Below, piece after piece: positions 8,906 to 20,991 of a DNA stretch of 40,427 bases. Within the stretch, counting starts at the first letter, position 1. Each line of letters opens with the position of its first letter. The notes under the pieces are model-generated. The model searched no databases, was not told where the DNA came from, and saw nothing but the letters and a program-made list of their open reading frames with translations. Both the position numbers and the translations under genes were made by a program. The DNA is from Sulfobacillus benefaciens (GTDB lineage Bacteria; Bacillota; Sulfobacillia; Sulfobacillales; Sulfobacillaceae), in NCBI GenBank assembly GCA_003023695.1, contig PXYW01000025.1, forward strand, positions 1 to 40,427, read 5' to 3'.

Positions 8906-10392
8906 GTGACAAAACGGGCAGCGTGGAACTGGCCCGGTGGTTTTTGGGCCAAGGAATTGGGATATTGGCCAGTGGTGGCACTTACCGTTTCTTAGAAGAC
9001 AATGGCGTGGAGGCCACTTCCCTGGAAAGCATTACGGGATTTGACCAAGTGTTGGGAGGACGGGTTAAAACACTGCATCCGGCAATCTATGCTGGATTGT
9101 TAAGCCGCCGGACCAAGGAAGATCAGGAGGATGTGACCCGTATTGGGGCGCCGGATATAGTGGCGGTGGTCGTCAATTTGTATCCTTTTCGTTCTAAGGC
9201 GCTGCAAAAGGTTCAGGATTTCAGCCTATTGGTGGAGGAAATTGATATCGGCGGAGTGTCACTGATTCGTGCAGCGGCGAAGAATTATGCCCATGTTATG
9301 GTCTTGATAGACCCCGAACAATATCCCTCGATTACCACTAAAGAGTGGGACGGTTTTGGTATCTCCGAGCGGCGGCAATTGGCCGTGACTGCATTTCGCC
9401 ATGCAGCAGCCTATGACGCGGCCATAGCCCAGGTGTTGGGTGAACACAAGGACACCCTGGATCCAGATTGGGTCGCGGCGGGAATTGTACAGCAAGAATT
9501 GCGCTACGGGGAAAACCCCCACCAATCGGCATCGTTTTATCACATGGAACCCCACTCCGGATTTGCTGGAGCCCACCAGTACCAGGGCAAAGAATTGTCA
9601 TACAATAATCTGGCTGATGCCGACGCGGCATGGGGATTAGTGCAGTCCCTGTCGGACCCAGCGGCGGTAGTCGTGAAACACCAAAACCCGGCTGCGGCAG
9701 CCGTAGCGCATTCTGTGGAAAAGGCTTTTGATCTGGCATATCAAGCGGATCCGATCTCTATTTTCGGTGGCATCGTGGCGTTTAACACAGTAGTAACGAA
9801 GACTGTGGCGGAAAAATTGAAAGATGTTTTTTTGGAAGTCGTTTTGGCTCCAAGATATGATTCGGAGGCGCTGGAAATCCTGTCCCGCAAAAAGAATTTG
9901 CGGGTTTTAAAGATGCCTCAGCAGTCCTTCAAACCTTGGGATGTGCGCATGATCGATGGTGGTCTACTGGTGCAAACCATTGATCGCGAGATCATCACCT
10001 TATCTGATTGGCAGCAAGTAGCCGGGCCCGAAACGGATCTCAAAGCATGGGAACGCGACGCACGACTGGCATGGTCCACGGTAAGATGGGCTAAGTCCAA
10101 TGCGATTGTTGTGGCCCGTGATGGCGTGACCCACGGCATTGGATCCGGACAAACCAACCGGATCGATGCAGCAAAACAGGCGATAGCACGGGCAGGGGAG
10201 GCTTGTCAGGGAGCGGTACTAGCTTCCGATGCGTTTTTCCCCTTTGGGGACGTAATGGCCGAAGCAGGAAAAGCCAAGGTGAAGGTTGTGATTCAACCCG
10301 GCGGATCTCAGAGAGATCAGGAATCGATCGATGCCGCCAACCAATTGGGCATTGCTTTGTTCTTCACCAAAGAACGTCACTTCCGGCATTAG
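8878..10392 (+). CDS. purH: Bifunctional AICAR transformylase / IMP cyclohydrolase PurH
   Basis: This bifunctional enzyme catalyses the last two steps of IMP synthesis. The 504-residue protein has an N-terminal MGS-like cyclohydrolase domain (ALFSVSDKTG, GRVKTLHPAIYAGLL) and a C-terminal AICAR transformylase domain. The catalytic Lys-His pair is present in VVVKHQNPAAAAV, and the late segment SDAFFPFGD is characteristic. The ATG at 8878 follows AGGAGG at 8865-8870 and yields MDRWALFSVSDKTG; translation starts while the ribosome is still finishing purN. The gene is followed after 14 bases by purD. Confidence 0.97.
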   Translation: MDRWALFSVSDKTGSVELARWFLGQGIGILASGGTYRFLEDNGVEATSLESITGFDQVLGGRVKTLHPAIYAGLLSRRTKEDQEDVTRIGAPDIVAVVVNLYPFRSKALQKVQDFSLLVEEIDIGGVSLIRAAAKNYAHVMVLIDPEQYPSITTKEWDGFGISERRQLAVTAFRHAAAYDAAIAQVLGEHKDTLDPDWVAAGIVQQELRYGENPHQSASFYHMEPHSGFAGAHQYQGKELSYNNLADADAAWGLVQSLSDPAAVVVKHQNPAAAAVAHSVEKAFDLAYQADPISIFGGIVAFNTVVTKTVAEKLKDVFLEVVLAPRYDSEALEILSRKKNLRVLKMPQQSFKPWDVRMIDGGLLVQTIDREIITLSDWQQVAGPETDLKAWERDARLAWSTVRWAKSNAIVVARDGVTHGIGSGQTNRIDAAKQAIARAGEACQGAVLASDAFFPFGDVMAEAGKAKVKVVIQPGGSQRDQESIDAANQLGIALFFTKERHFRH

Positions 10393-10406
10393 GAGGAACT
10401 CATTGC

Positions 10407-11663
10407 ATGCAACCGGAAAATGCGTTGATTGTGGGAAAGGGAGCGCGTGAACACGCCTTGGCATGGGGGTTGAAGGAGTCCTCGCGTTTTAAAGAAATAT
10501 TTGCCATGCCGGGCAATCCTGGTATTTCCCAAATCGCCCACTGCTTGCCATATCGCGATACGGCAGAAATTGTCGCCTGGGCAATGCATAAAGCGCCCAT
10601 GCTGGTGGTGGTGGGACCCGAAAATCCCTTGGCTGAAGGGATTGTCGATCAATTGCGAGAGGCGGGGCACTGGGTGATAGGGCCCGAGCAACGTGCCGCT
10701 CAGCTCGAGAGCAGCAAATCTTTTGCCAAGTCCGTGATGGAACGGTACAGGATTCCCACGGCACATGCAAAGCGTTTTGACAACCTTCAGGCACTTGAAG
10801 ATGCTATTTCTGCGGAATCAGAGTGGCCCCATGTGTTAAAGCAAAGCGGGCTGGCAGGTGGTAAAGGCGTCGTGATTGTGGAGACACCATCCCAGGCAAT
10901 GCAGATAGCTCGCGAGTGGGCTGCTCAAGATAATCTATTGGCGCAGGGTGTGCTTTGGGAAGACTATCTTGACGGCAAAGAAATATCGGTGCATGTGTTG
11001 ACGAATGGCAAAAACTACGTATGGCTGCCATTAACCCGGGATTACAAGCGGGTGACTCCCGATCTCAACGCGCCGAACACGGGAGGCATGGGAGCTTTTG
11101 GCCCGGTTGCTGACATTACCCAAGACATCAGAACTGTGATCAACGCAAAGATTTTGGACCCGCTAATGCAATTTTTACAAGATGAGAACCTGTTCTACCG
11201 AGGCGTGCTGTATGTCGGCATTATGCTGACTGGCCAAGGGCCGATGGTGCTGGAATTTAACGTGCGAATGGGGGACCCTGAGGCCGAAGTGCTGATTCCC
11301 CTGCTGCCGATAGACTGGGGAGCCTGTTGGTTAGGATTGGCCCAAGGACACTTGCCGTCTATTGTCGAGCCCGAGTCAAGCGCTGCAGTCGCCGTGGTGT
11401 TGGCTGACAGCGGGTATCCGCTGGCGGTTAAAGGCGGTCAAGAAATCATTTTGCCAACAACATCTGAAGGGTTAATCTTTCATGGTGCTACCCAGCAAAG
11501 TAGAGGCGGAACTGGACTTGAAGCCCAAGGTGGCCGCATTGTCACCGTGGTGGGGAAAGATAGCAGCCTATCGGGGGCACGTGATCAGGCCTACCGCACG
11601 ATTCGCCAGATTATTGCGCCCGATACTCAGTTTCGTCATGATATTGCGCTAGACACCGAGTAA
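10407..11663 (+). CDS. purD: GAR synthetase PurD
   Basis: PurD joins glycine to phosphoribosylamine using ATP. The 418-residue protein begins with the GAR-binding fold (ALIVGKGAREHALAWGL). It continues into an ATP-grasp domain with SGLAGGKGVVIV, DYLDGKEISVHVL and NTGGMGAFGPV, and ends with a GARS C-domain (EFNVRMGDPEAEV). AGGAGG directly after the purH stop (10391-10396) sets the ATG at 10407. This is the last enzyme gene of the purine operon. No factor-independent terminator was seen after it, so read-through into the lipoprotein gene is possible. Confidence 0.97.
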   Translation: MQPENALIVGKGAREHALAWGLKESSRFKEIFAMPGNPGISQIAHCLPYRDTAEIVAWAMHKAPMLVVVGPENPLAEGIVDQLREAGHWVIGPEQRAAQLESSKSFAKSVMERYRIPTAHAKRFDNLQALEDAISAESEWPHVLKQSGLAGGKGVVIVETPSQAMQIAREWAAQDNLLAQGVLWEDYLDGKEISVHVLTNGKNYVWLPLTRDYKRVTPDLNAPNTGGMGAFGPVADITQDIRTVINAKILDPLMQFLQDENLFYRGVLYVGIMLTGQGPMVLEFNVRMGDPEAEVLIPLLPIDWGACWLGLAQGHLPSIVEPESSAAVAVVLADSGYPLAVKGGQEIILPTTSEGLIFHGATQQSRGGTGLEAQGGRIVTVVGKDSSLSGARDQAYRTIRQIIAPDTQFRHDIALDTE

Positions 11664-11669
11664 AAAACC

Positions 11670-11723
11670 TTGTGATGGTCACAATACCGGAAAAAGGATT
11701 CTGGAGGTGTCATGTGACCATCA
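11670..11723 (+). promoter_or_regulatory. 11-bp inverted repeat that traps the start codon of the lipoprotein gene
   Basis: TGATGGTCACA (11673-11683) and TGTGACCATCA (11713-11723) are exact reverse complements separated by 29 bases. In the transcript the 3' arm would contain the GTG start codon (11714-11716), with the ribosome site GGAGGTG in the loop. The 5' arm is itself part of a 15-base palindrome TTGTGA-TGG-TCACAA (11670-11684), which could compete with the longer fold or act as a protein site on DNA. Confidence 0.4.
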
Positions 11724-12325
11724 AACTTGGGATGGCGGCCATCGGTGCGGGCTTGGCCACAATGTTAATCGCTGGCTGTAGCATTACTATGGGTTCTCCG
11801 TCTCCAGAACATGGCAGTACCGCGTCGAGCAGCCAAGGAGGGGGCTCAAGCTCCAGCGGTTCAAAAAGCTCTAGCGGCTCAGGTGGTTCTGGATCGTCAA
11901 GTTCTTCCACACCCACTATTGAAGTGCAAAAAGCGGTTCATGATGAAATGGAAACCCCTAAAATGCAAAAGGTCATTCAGGACAGCATTTCTACCGCAGA
12001 AGTGCAAAAATTCATGATGAGCTCAATGGGCCAATCGACGGTGGAAAAATCAGTGATGATGGTGATGTCGAGTCCCACATTTCAAAAAACCCTAGAAACC
12101 GATGTGATGAAGGCTATGTCATCCCCCACTGTCACCAGCGTCATCGATTCGTCGGTAAAGCAGAGCATTATGAAAATGGTTACTAGTTCCTCCTCGTCTT
12201 CGAGTTCTTCGGGGAAGTCCAGCAGTTCTTCTGGGGGATCCTCATCGTCTGGGGGATCCTCTTCAGGAGGAGGCTCCTCGGGTGGCGGAGGGTCTTCAGG
12301 TGGCGGGGGATCCTCGAGCGGTTAG
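11714..12325 (+). CDS. Ser/Gly-rich lipoprotein with GerD-like helical core
   Basis: This is a predicted secreted, lipid-anchored protein of 203 residues. A signal peptide ends in the lipobox LIAGC with Cys22 as the lipidation site. Residues about 36-66 and 157-203 are almost pure Ser/Gly linkers, ending in repeated GGGGSS units. Residues about 70-156 form an amphipathic helical core with recurring spacing, as in TPKMQKVIQDS, AEVQKFMMSSM, SPTFQKTLETDVMKAMSSP. This pattern resembles the spore-germination lipoprotein GerD, also a lipoprotein built of such short helical repeats, but that is inference from pattern. The GTG start at 11714 is set by GGAGGTG just upstream. Role unknown; a function in germination or at the cell envelope is plausible. 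Confidence 0.75.
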   Translation: MTIKLGMAAIGAGLATMLIAGCSITMGSPSPEHGSTASSSQGGGSSSSGSKSSSGSGGSGSSSSSTPTIEVQKAVHDEMETPKMQKVIQDSISTAEVQKFMMSSMGQSTVEKSVMMVMSSPTFQKTLETDVMKAMSSPTVTSVIDSSVKQSIMKMVTSSSSSSSSSGKSSSSSGGSSSSGGSSSGGGSSGGGGSSGGGGSSSG

Positions 12326-12342
12326 CAACCCTCTTGTGTTTC

Positions 12343-12385
12343 TTGGACGGGTCGCTCACAATACCTATGAAATACATAGGTGAGG
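12343..12385 (+). promoter_or_regulatory. Promoter and overlapping operator palindrome of the YerC-like gene
   Basis: TTGGAC (12343-12348), a 17-base spacer and TATGAA (12366-12371) make a plausible sigma-A promoter. The perfect palindrome ACCTATG-AAATA-CATAGGT (12363-12381) covers the -10 and reaches the ribosome site AGGTGAGG (12378-12385). A protein bound here should block transcription. The leader would be only about 14 bases long. Confidence 0.45.
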
Positions 12386-12391
12386 TGGGCT

Positions 12392-12685
12392 ATGAATCCG
12401 AAACTACGAAGCACTGAGGTAGACTTATTATGTCGCGCAGTATTAAGCTTGAAAACCGAGGAAGAGTGCTATGCTTTCTTTGAAGATATCCTGACTGTAG
12501 CAGAAATTCAGTCTATTGCTCAACGCATGGCAGTGGCGCAGATGTTGGATTCCGGACAAACTTATGAAGATATTGCCCAAGTAACTGGAGCCTCATCGGC
12601 GACGATATCTAGGGTGAAACGTTCGTTGGCGTTTGGAGCTGATGGGTACCGTTTGGTATTGGATCGATTGCAATCGTCCTCGTAA
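12392..12685 (+). CDS. YerC/YecD-family TrpR-superfamily regulator
   Basis: This 97-residue DNA-binding protein belongs to the Trp-repressor superfamily branch known as YerC/YecD. It shows the compact all-helical core (EEECYAFFEDILTVAEIQSIAQRM) followed by a helix-turn-helix, TYEDIAQVTGASSATISRVK. In B. subtilis yerC also lies between purD and pcrA, so the gene position is conserved. The ATG at 12392 is chosen because of AGGTGAGG upstream; a GTG at 12380 would start within that site. The palindrome over its own promoter suggests that it controls itself. Its ligand is not evident. Confidence 0.88.
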   Translation: MNPKLRSTEVDLLCRAVLSLKTEEECYAFFEDILTVAEIQSIAQRMAVAQMLDSGQTYEDIAQVTGASSATISRVKRSLAFGADGYRLVLDRLQSSS

Positions 12686-12689
12686 TCTA

Positions 12690-12718
12690 TTGCCAATGCT
12701 GAGACCTTACGCTATATT
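12690..12718 (+). promoter_or_regulatory. Promoter for the small unknown gene at 12762
   Basis: TTGCCA (12690-12695), a 17-base spacer and TATATT (12713-12718) fit a sigma-A promoter and sit directly after the regulator gene. Transcription would begin near 12725 and reach the ATG at 12762. Confidence 0.45.
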
Positions 12719-12761
12719 GACCTTGAGAGTTTATTAGGGTAAAGCGATAAGGTGATGAATA

Positions 12762-13103
12762 ATGCGGTGGGCTGAGGCAGCAATGGGGATGGGGTTCTCT
12801 CTTTCGGGGCCAATTAAAGGGTGGCGGTATACTAATCAGACTATGGAAATTTGGTACCGCATCGCAAATCCCGTGACGGCTCGTGATGAGTTGCTCCATT
12901 TGCTTGAGTGGGCATTCGGCCCCGGTACCTATCGGGAATTTGCGGATCCGCATTCCCAATGGCACTGGCGAAACGCCATCGTGTCGGCACAAATCTCCAT
13001 CCACCCCGAGCGTGCTCAGGCTGTGGTTGTGGAGAGTCAGCCCGGCATTTTATCCGGTGCGGTTGATTCCTTCCAGGGGTGGACGGTGACCCCCATTCAC
13101 TAG
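12762..13103 (+). CDS. Unknown 113-residue protein
   Basis: I do not recognise this protein. It starts at an ATG preceded by AAGGTGA at a good distance and has its own promoter-like sequence. It contains many Trp residues (KGWRYTNQ, MEIWYRIAN, SQWHWRNAI) and a pattern suggesting a small alpha/beta fold: a helix TARDELLHLLEWAFG and a late strand AQAVVVESQPG. There is no signal peptide or membrane segment, so it is probably cytosolic. It sits where B. subtilis carries pcrB, but shows no resemblance to that prenyltransferase. The end is 60 bases before pcrA. Confidence 0.6.
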   Translation: MRWAEAAMGMGFSLSGPIKGWRYTNQTMEIWYRIANPVTARDELLHLLEWAFGPGTYREFADPHSQWHWRNAIVSAQISIHPERAQAVVVESQPGILSGAVDSFQGWTVTPIH

Positions 13104-13122
13104 GCAAGCCTGTAGCCATCCG

Positions 13123-13131
13123 TGGTATAAT
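13123..13131 (+). promoter_or_regulatory. Extended -10 promoter of pcrA-ligA
   Basis: TGGTATAAT (13123-13131) is an exact extended -10 element 32 bases before the pcrA start. No clear -35 is seen, which extended -10 promoters can tolerate. Confidence 0.5.
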
Positions 13132-13162
13132 GGCAGTACAGGGATGGCCAGGGGGTTCTATC

Positions 13163-17354
<4,192 letters not shown>

Positions 17355-17357
17355 CCA

Positions 17358-17386
17358 TTGTCGAGTGGATCCAAGGCCCGTATAAT
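17358..17386 (+). promoter_or_regulatory. Promoter of the oligopeptide ATPase pair
   Basis: TTGTCG (17358-17363), 17 bases, TATAAT (17381-17386): a near-consensus sigma-A promoter about 100 bases before the first ATPase gene and just after the ligA stop. Confidence 0.6.
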
Positions 17387-17485
17387 GAGATTATTGTCGG
17401 AACCTGTCTTCACCATGGCCTATGGAAAGAACTTAAGTATGTTGCACCGGATAAATTTGGACGAGTGGTGGAAGGAGAGAACGGT

Positions 17486-18478
17486 GTGCCGGATAAGGTT
17501 TTGGACGTCAAAAATTTAAGCACCTATTTTTATACCGATGAGGGTGTGGTCCGGTCGGTAGATGGGGTCAGCTTTCATATTGACGCCGAAGAGACTCTGG
17601 GGATTGTGGGGGAGTCCGGGTGTGGGAAGAGTGTGACGTCATTATCCATTATGCAGTTGGTGCCCAATCCGCCGGGGAAAATTGTCGGCGGAGAAATTTT
17701 GTTCCAGGGCGAGAATTTGCTGACAAAAACTGCGGAACAAATGCGCAAAATTCGCGGCAACGATATCGCCATGATTTTTCAAGAACCCATGACATCCCTC
17801 AATCCGGTGTATACCATCGGGGACCAAATTGCGGAGGCCGTGATTTTGCACCAAAAACTCACCAAAAAGGCGGCGTTTGACCGGGCGGTAGAAATGTTGC
17901 GGCTGGTAGGCATTCCGTCGCCGGAACGGCGAGCCCGCGAATATCCGCACCAAATGTCCGGCGGCATGCGCCAACGGGTGATGATCGCGATGGCGTTGTC
18001 CTGTAATCCCACACTCCTGATTGCAGACGAGCCGACGACCGCCTTGGACGTGACCATTCAGGCGCAGATTTTGGATTTGATGCGCAAATTAAAGCAAGAA
18101 TTTCATACGGCGATTATGCTGATTACCCACGATTTGGGGGTGGTGGCAGAAATGACCGATCGGGTGGCGGTCATGTACGCCGGCAAAGTGGTGGAGGAAT
18201 GTTCGACCGTGGATTTGTTTCGTGAACCATTGCACCCCTACACCGAGGGCCTGTTGGAATCTATTCCGCGATTGGACGTCGTGAGTAATGACAAACTGCA
18301 TGTGATCGAAGGGACCGTCCCGAATCTGCTCCATTTGCCGCAAGGCTGTTCCTTTGCGCCGCGGTGTCCCCGCGCCATGGAGATTTGCCGACAAGAAGCG
18401 CCGGTTTTGACGGAGGTCAGTGATGGCCGCAAGGTCAGTTGCTGGCTACACTCGGAAGGGAAGGAGGCGGCCTCGTGA
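17486..18478 (+). CDS. Oligopeptide/dipeptide ABC transporter ATPase (OppD/DppD type)
   Basis: This membrane-associated ATPase of a peptide-type ABC importer has 330 residues. Walker A is GESGCGKS, the signature motif is [11 protein letters not shown], and Walker B is [12 protein letters not shown]. The C-terminal extension with [14 protein letters not shown] is the iron-sulfur-type Cys motif of the OppD/DppD group. The GTG at 17486 is preferred because AAGGAG (17472-17477) is correctly spaced; a GTG at 17465 overlaps that site. The gene overlaps its partner by four bases. Sampled lines are clearly richer in G+C than the pur genes. No permease or binding protein is in the window. Confidence 0.93.
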   Translation: MPDKVLDVKNLSTYFYTDEGVVRSVDGVSFHIDAEETLGIVGESGCGKSVTSLSIMQLVPNPPGKIVGGEILFQGENLLTKTAEQMRKIRGNDIAMIFQEPMTSLNPVYTIGDQIAEAVILHQKLTKKAAFDRAVEMLRLVGIPSPERRAREYPHQMSGGMRQRVMIAMALSCNPTLLIADEPTTALDVTIQAQILDLMRKLKQEFHTAIMLITHDLGVVAEMTDRVAVMYAGKVVEECSTVDLFREPLHPYTEGLLESIPRLDVVSNDKLHVIEGTVPNLLHLPQGCSFAPRCPRAMEICRQEAPVLTEVSDGRKVSCWLHSEGKEAAS

Positions 18479-19470
18479 GCGCGATACTGAACGATCCGCC
18501 GCAATCAGGAGACGTCTTATTATCGGTACGGGATCTGACCAAATATTTTCCGATCACCGGTGGCTTGTTTTCGCGGGTCGTCGGCCATGTCAAAGCGGTG
18601 GATGGGGTCAGTTTTGATCTATTGCGGGGAGAAACGCTGGGACTGGTGGGGGAGTCCGGATGCGGCAAGACCACGACGGGGCGCGCGGTCCTACGCTTGA
18701 TTGAACCGACCTCGGGATCCATTAAATTTGAAGGCAAGGAAATCGTGAAGTTGCCCAAGGCGGAAATGCGCGCCCTGCGGCGGGAGATGCAAATTATTTT
18801 TCAGGATCCGTTCGGCTCCTTGAATCCTCGCATGTCGGTCGGCGAAATCATTGAGGAACCGTTGGACATTCATCACATGGGCACCCGGCATGAACGGGAA
18901 AAACGGGTCAAGGAGCTCCTCGAAGTGGTGGGATTGGCGTCGTACCATATGCGTCGATATCCGCACGAGTTTTCCGGCGGACAGCGGCAACGGGTGGGTA
19001 TTGCCCGGGCGTTGGCATTAAATCCCAAGCTGATTGTGGCGGATGAACCGGTCTCGGCGCTCGACGTGTCGATTCAATCGCAAATTCTTAACTTGTTAGA
19101 GGACTTGCAGAAGGAATTCGGTTTGACCTATCTCTTTATCGCGCATGGGTTAAATGTTATTCGCCATATTTCTGACCGAGTGGGTGTGATGTACTTGGGC
19201 GCTATGGTCGAGATTGCCGATGCTGAGGAAATTTACCGCAAGCCGTTGCATCCGTATACGGAAGCGCTATTTTCTGCTATTCCCATTCCTAACCCTACGT
19301 TAAAGAGGGAGCGCATCATTTTGCAGGGCGATGTACCCAGTCCGGTCAATCCTCCCGCGGGGTGTCGTTTCCACACGCGGTGCCCGATTGCACAGGAGCA
19401 ATGCAAAGTGGATCGGCCGATTATTAAAGAGTCTTCCCCCGGTCATTGGGTAGCTTGCCATTTTCGCTAG
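18475..19470 (+). CDS. Oligopeptide/dipeptide ABC transporter ATPase (OppF/DppF type)
   Basis: This second ATPase of 331 residues would form the heterodimeric motor with the preceding OppD-like protein. It shows Walker A GESGCGKT, signature [15 protein letters not shown], Walker [15 protein letters not shown] and the C-terminal [14 protein letters not shown] motif. The GTG at 18475 overlaps the upstream stop and has AAGGAGG at 18461-18467. In the H-loop region, where many relatives have a Ser/Thr before His-Asp, this protein reads FIAHGLN, with Gly after His. A clear terminator follows. Confidence 0.93.
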   Translation: MSAILNDPPQSGDVLLSVRDLTKYFPITGGLFSRVVGHVKAVDGVSFDLLRGETLGLVGESGCGKTTTGRAVLRLIEPTSGSIKFEGKEIVKLPKAEMRALRREMQIIFQDPFGSLNPRMSVGEIIEEPLDIHHMGTRHEREKRVKELLEVVGLASYHMRRYPHEFSGGQRQRVGIARALALNPKLIVADEPVSALDVSIQSQILNLLEDLQKEFGLTYLFIAHGLNVIRHISDRVGVMYLGAMVEIADAEEIYRKPLHPYTEALFSAIPIPNPTLKRERIILQGDVPSPVNPPAGCRFHTRCPIAQEQCKVDRPIIKESSPGHWVACHFR

Positions 19471-19486
19471 AAGAAAAATCTAAAAG

Positions 19487-19513
19487 AACATCGCCAACAA
19501 GCGATGTTTTTTT
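19487..19513 (+). terminator. Factor-independent terminator after the ATPase pair
   Basis: AACATCGC (19487-19494), loop CAACAA, GCGATGTT (19501-19508), followed by an unbroken T run to 19513. It is a textbook hairpin, 17 bases after the stop codon. Confidence 0.88.
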
Positions 19514-19694
19514 ATGCGTCTGGCATAACCTGGACTGACCTGCTTGTGACGCCATACGTGCCTCGGTCCGAAACACTCAACCAGTAGATTCCACGGATTT
19601 TTCAGGATGGTACTCTTTATTGTCTCGTTTGCAGCCGATAGGACTAGATGGTACGCTTCTTAATGATACAAGATGTCATTGGGTGGAGGTTTTA

Positions 19695-20642
19695 ATGTAT
19701 CGCCGGGTACGGTTGGCCACCATCCTCCTGGTTTTGGTGGTAGCCTATGGGACGCTGGGGTTTCACTGGCTAAAAAATGTTTCCTGGCTATTGGCGTTTT
19801 ATTACACGGTAGCGGTGATGTCCACCGTTAGTGACCCGGGTATTTCTCCTAGAACTCCTGCCGCTATCATTTTTACGTCGATACTAGTGATCGTTGGCAC
19901 CATGGAGTGGATATTTTGGGTTTCCATTTTAGTGTCTACAATCGTCGAAACGGACCTGGGATATTTGCAAGAACGCCGTTGGAAACGAAAGGTGGGGCGT
20001 ATGCGGGATCACTTTGTGGTGCTGGGGGCCGGACAAGTGGGCCGGAGCATTGCGGCTGAATTGCGTGCTCAGGGGGAAACGGTGGTTATGGCAGATACCG
20101 ATGGGGAACGGGTCGCCAAAGTGATCCACGAGGGATATATCGCGTTTCATGTAGAACGAATCGACCACGATGGTGGGGAAACGGTCAACCTGGCTGCGGC
20201 TCGGGGATTGGCGTTGGCCTTGCCTGATGATGGGCAAAATTTGTACGCGTATTTAAGTGCCCGGGACGTCAATCCAAACATTATGGTCGTAGCGCGGGCG
20301 CAAACCGCTGAAGCGGCGCATTATCTTAACACGTTAGGCGTAGACCGGGTCATCTTGCCAGATGTGGTCAGCGGACGACGCATGGCCCATATGTTGGTCA
20401 AACCAGTGGCTCACGACTTGTTAATGGCAATCTTAAACGAAGAGGGTGTGCAATTAAACGAGGTGATGGTCACCGAAGACAGCCAAATGGCCTATCAGCC
20501 AGTTGAACAAGTGCGGCAAATATTTGGACAAGACGTGACATTAATCGGATATTGGCGCGAAGGAACAACCCACATGGGCCCAAAGGCCCAAGACCTGATT
20601 CGGCCCGGTGACACATTGATTCTGGTGCAGTCAGATCACTAA
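19695..20642 (+). CDS. K+ channel-like protein with RCK domain and abnormal filter
   Basis: A 315-residue membrane protein with the layout of a two-helix bacterial K+ channel. It has TM1 (about 8-25), a pore-helix-like segment (30-43), TM2 (about 56-82), then a cytosolic RCK/TrkA-N domain with GAGQVG at 111-116 and a TrkA-C-like tail (about 240-315). The usual filter TVGYGD is replaced by TVSDPG (44-49), so potassium selectivity is doubtful. The ATG at 19695 is chosen for GTGGAGG just upstream and because TM1 follows directly; a start at 19620 would add 25 polar residues. It is a stand-alone gene. Confidence 0.78.
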   Translation: MYRRVRLATILLVLVVAYGTLGFHWLKNVSWLLAFYYTVAVMSTVSDPGISPRTPAAIIFTSILVIVGTMEWIFWVSILVSTIVETDLGYLQERRWKRKVGRMRDHFVVLGAGQVGRSIAAELRAQGETVVMADTDGERVAKVIHEGYIAFHVERIDHDGGETVNLAAARGLALALPDDGQNLYAYLSARDVNPNIMVVARAQTAEAAHYLNTLGVDRVILPDVVSGRRMAHMLVKPVAHDLLMAILNEEGVQLNEVMVTEDSQMAYQPVEQVRQIFGQDVTLIGYWREGTTHMGPKAQDLIRPGDTLILVQSDH

Positions 20643-20990
20643 CTTGGGGTTGATTTAGCGATGATGGAACCGCATGCTATAATTTGGGGATATTTGATGG
20701 CGGTTTGGTCAACTATCCTGAAAAATCCAAGCCACTGACCAAGGGGAAAGGTCACCGCAGAGGTGGCAGATTGGCCCTCATCAGGTTGGGACCACAAGGG
20801 CTTGCGTAACAACGCTGAAAGTTTGGGCTGCGCTCGCCAAAATGCATAGCATCTATGGTCTTCTTCGTCGCAAGACCCGTAAAGCAAAAGGGGAAGACTT
20901 GTATTAGGCCGCAAGCCCCTTTTATCGTATTAACTGGAAGGAGGAGTGGGACTGTCTCGGCATGAATACCGGGATTCCCCGCGTTGATTA
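20643..20990 (+). promoter_or_regulatory. Promoter and structured RNA leader of the gatCAB operon
   Basis: TGCTATAAT (20675-20683) is an exact extended -10. The roughly 300 bases after it contain many hairpins: TTGGTCA 20705-20711 with TGACCAA 20736-20742; CACC/GGTG 20753-20765; TTTGG/CCAAA 20822-20841; CATAG/CTATG 20845-20857; GGTCTT/AAGACC 20857-20877. A terminator-like stem AAAAGGGG (20886-20893) with CCCCTTTT (20916-20923) follows. An alternative long-range pairing GGGCTTGCG (20798-20806) with CGCAAGCCC (20910-20918) would break that stem. This looks like an attenuation leader. I saw no T-box consensus or other known riboswitch motif inside it. Confidence 0.45.
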
Positions 20991-20991
20991 A
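20962..20991 (+). CDS. Possible 9-codon leader peptide coupled to gatC
   Basis: An ATG at 20962 opens a 9-codon frame (MNTGIPRVD) whose TAA at 20989-20991 shares its last base with the gatC ATG. The only strong ribosome site here, AAGGAGGAG at 20938-20946, lies about 15 bases before this mini-frame and 44 before gatC, which has no site of its own. This suggests translational coupling, but the spacing is longer than ideal. Confidence 0.25.
   Translation: MNTGIPRVD

Noticed and set aside
11821-12325. Ser/Gly repeats as a possible tandem DNA repeat or CRISPR-like array.
   Set aside because: The repeats are irregular codons for a low-complexity protein, with no constant spacer length. No CRISPR array was seen anywhere in the window.
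20664-20672. TGGAACCGC, which resembles the T-box core, before gatC.
   Set aside because: It lies upstream of the -10 element, lacks the rest of the AGGGTGGNACCGCG consensus, and is not placed next to the terminator-like stem.
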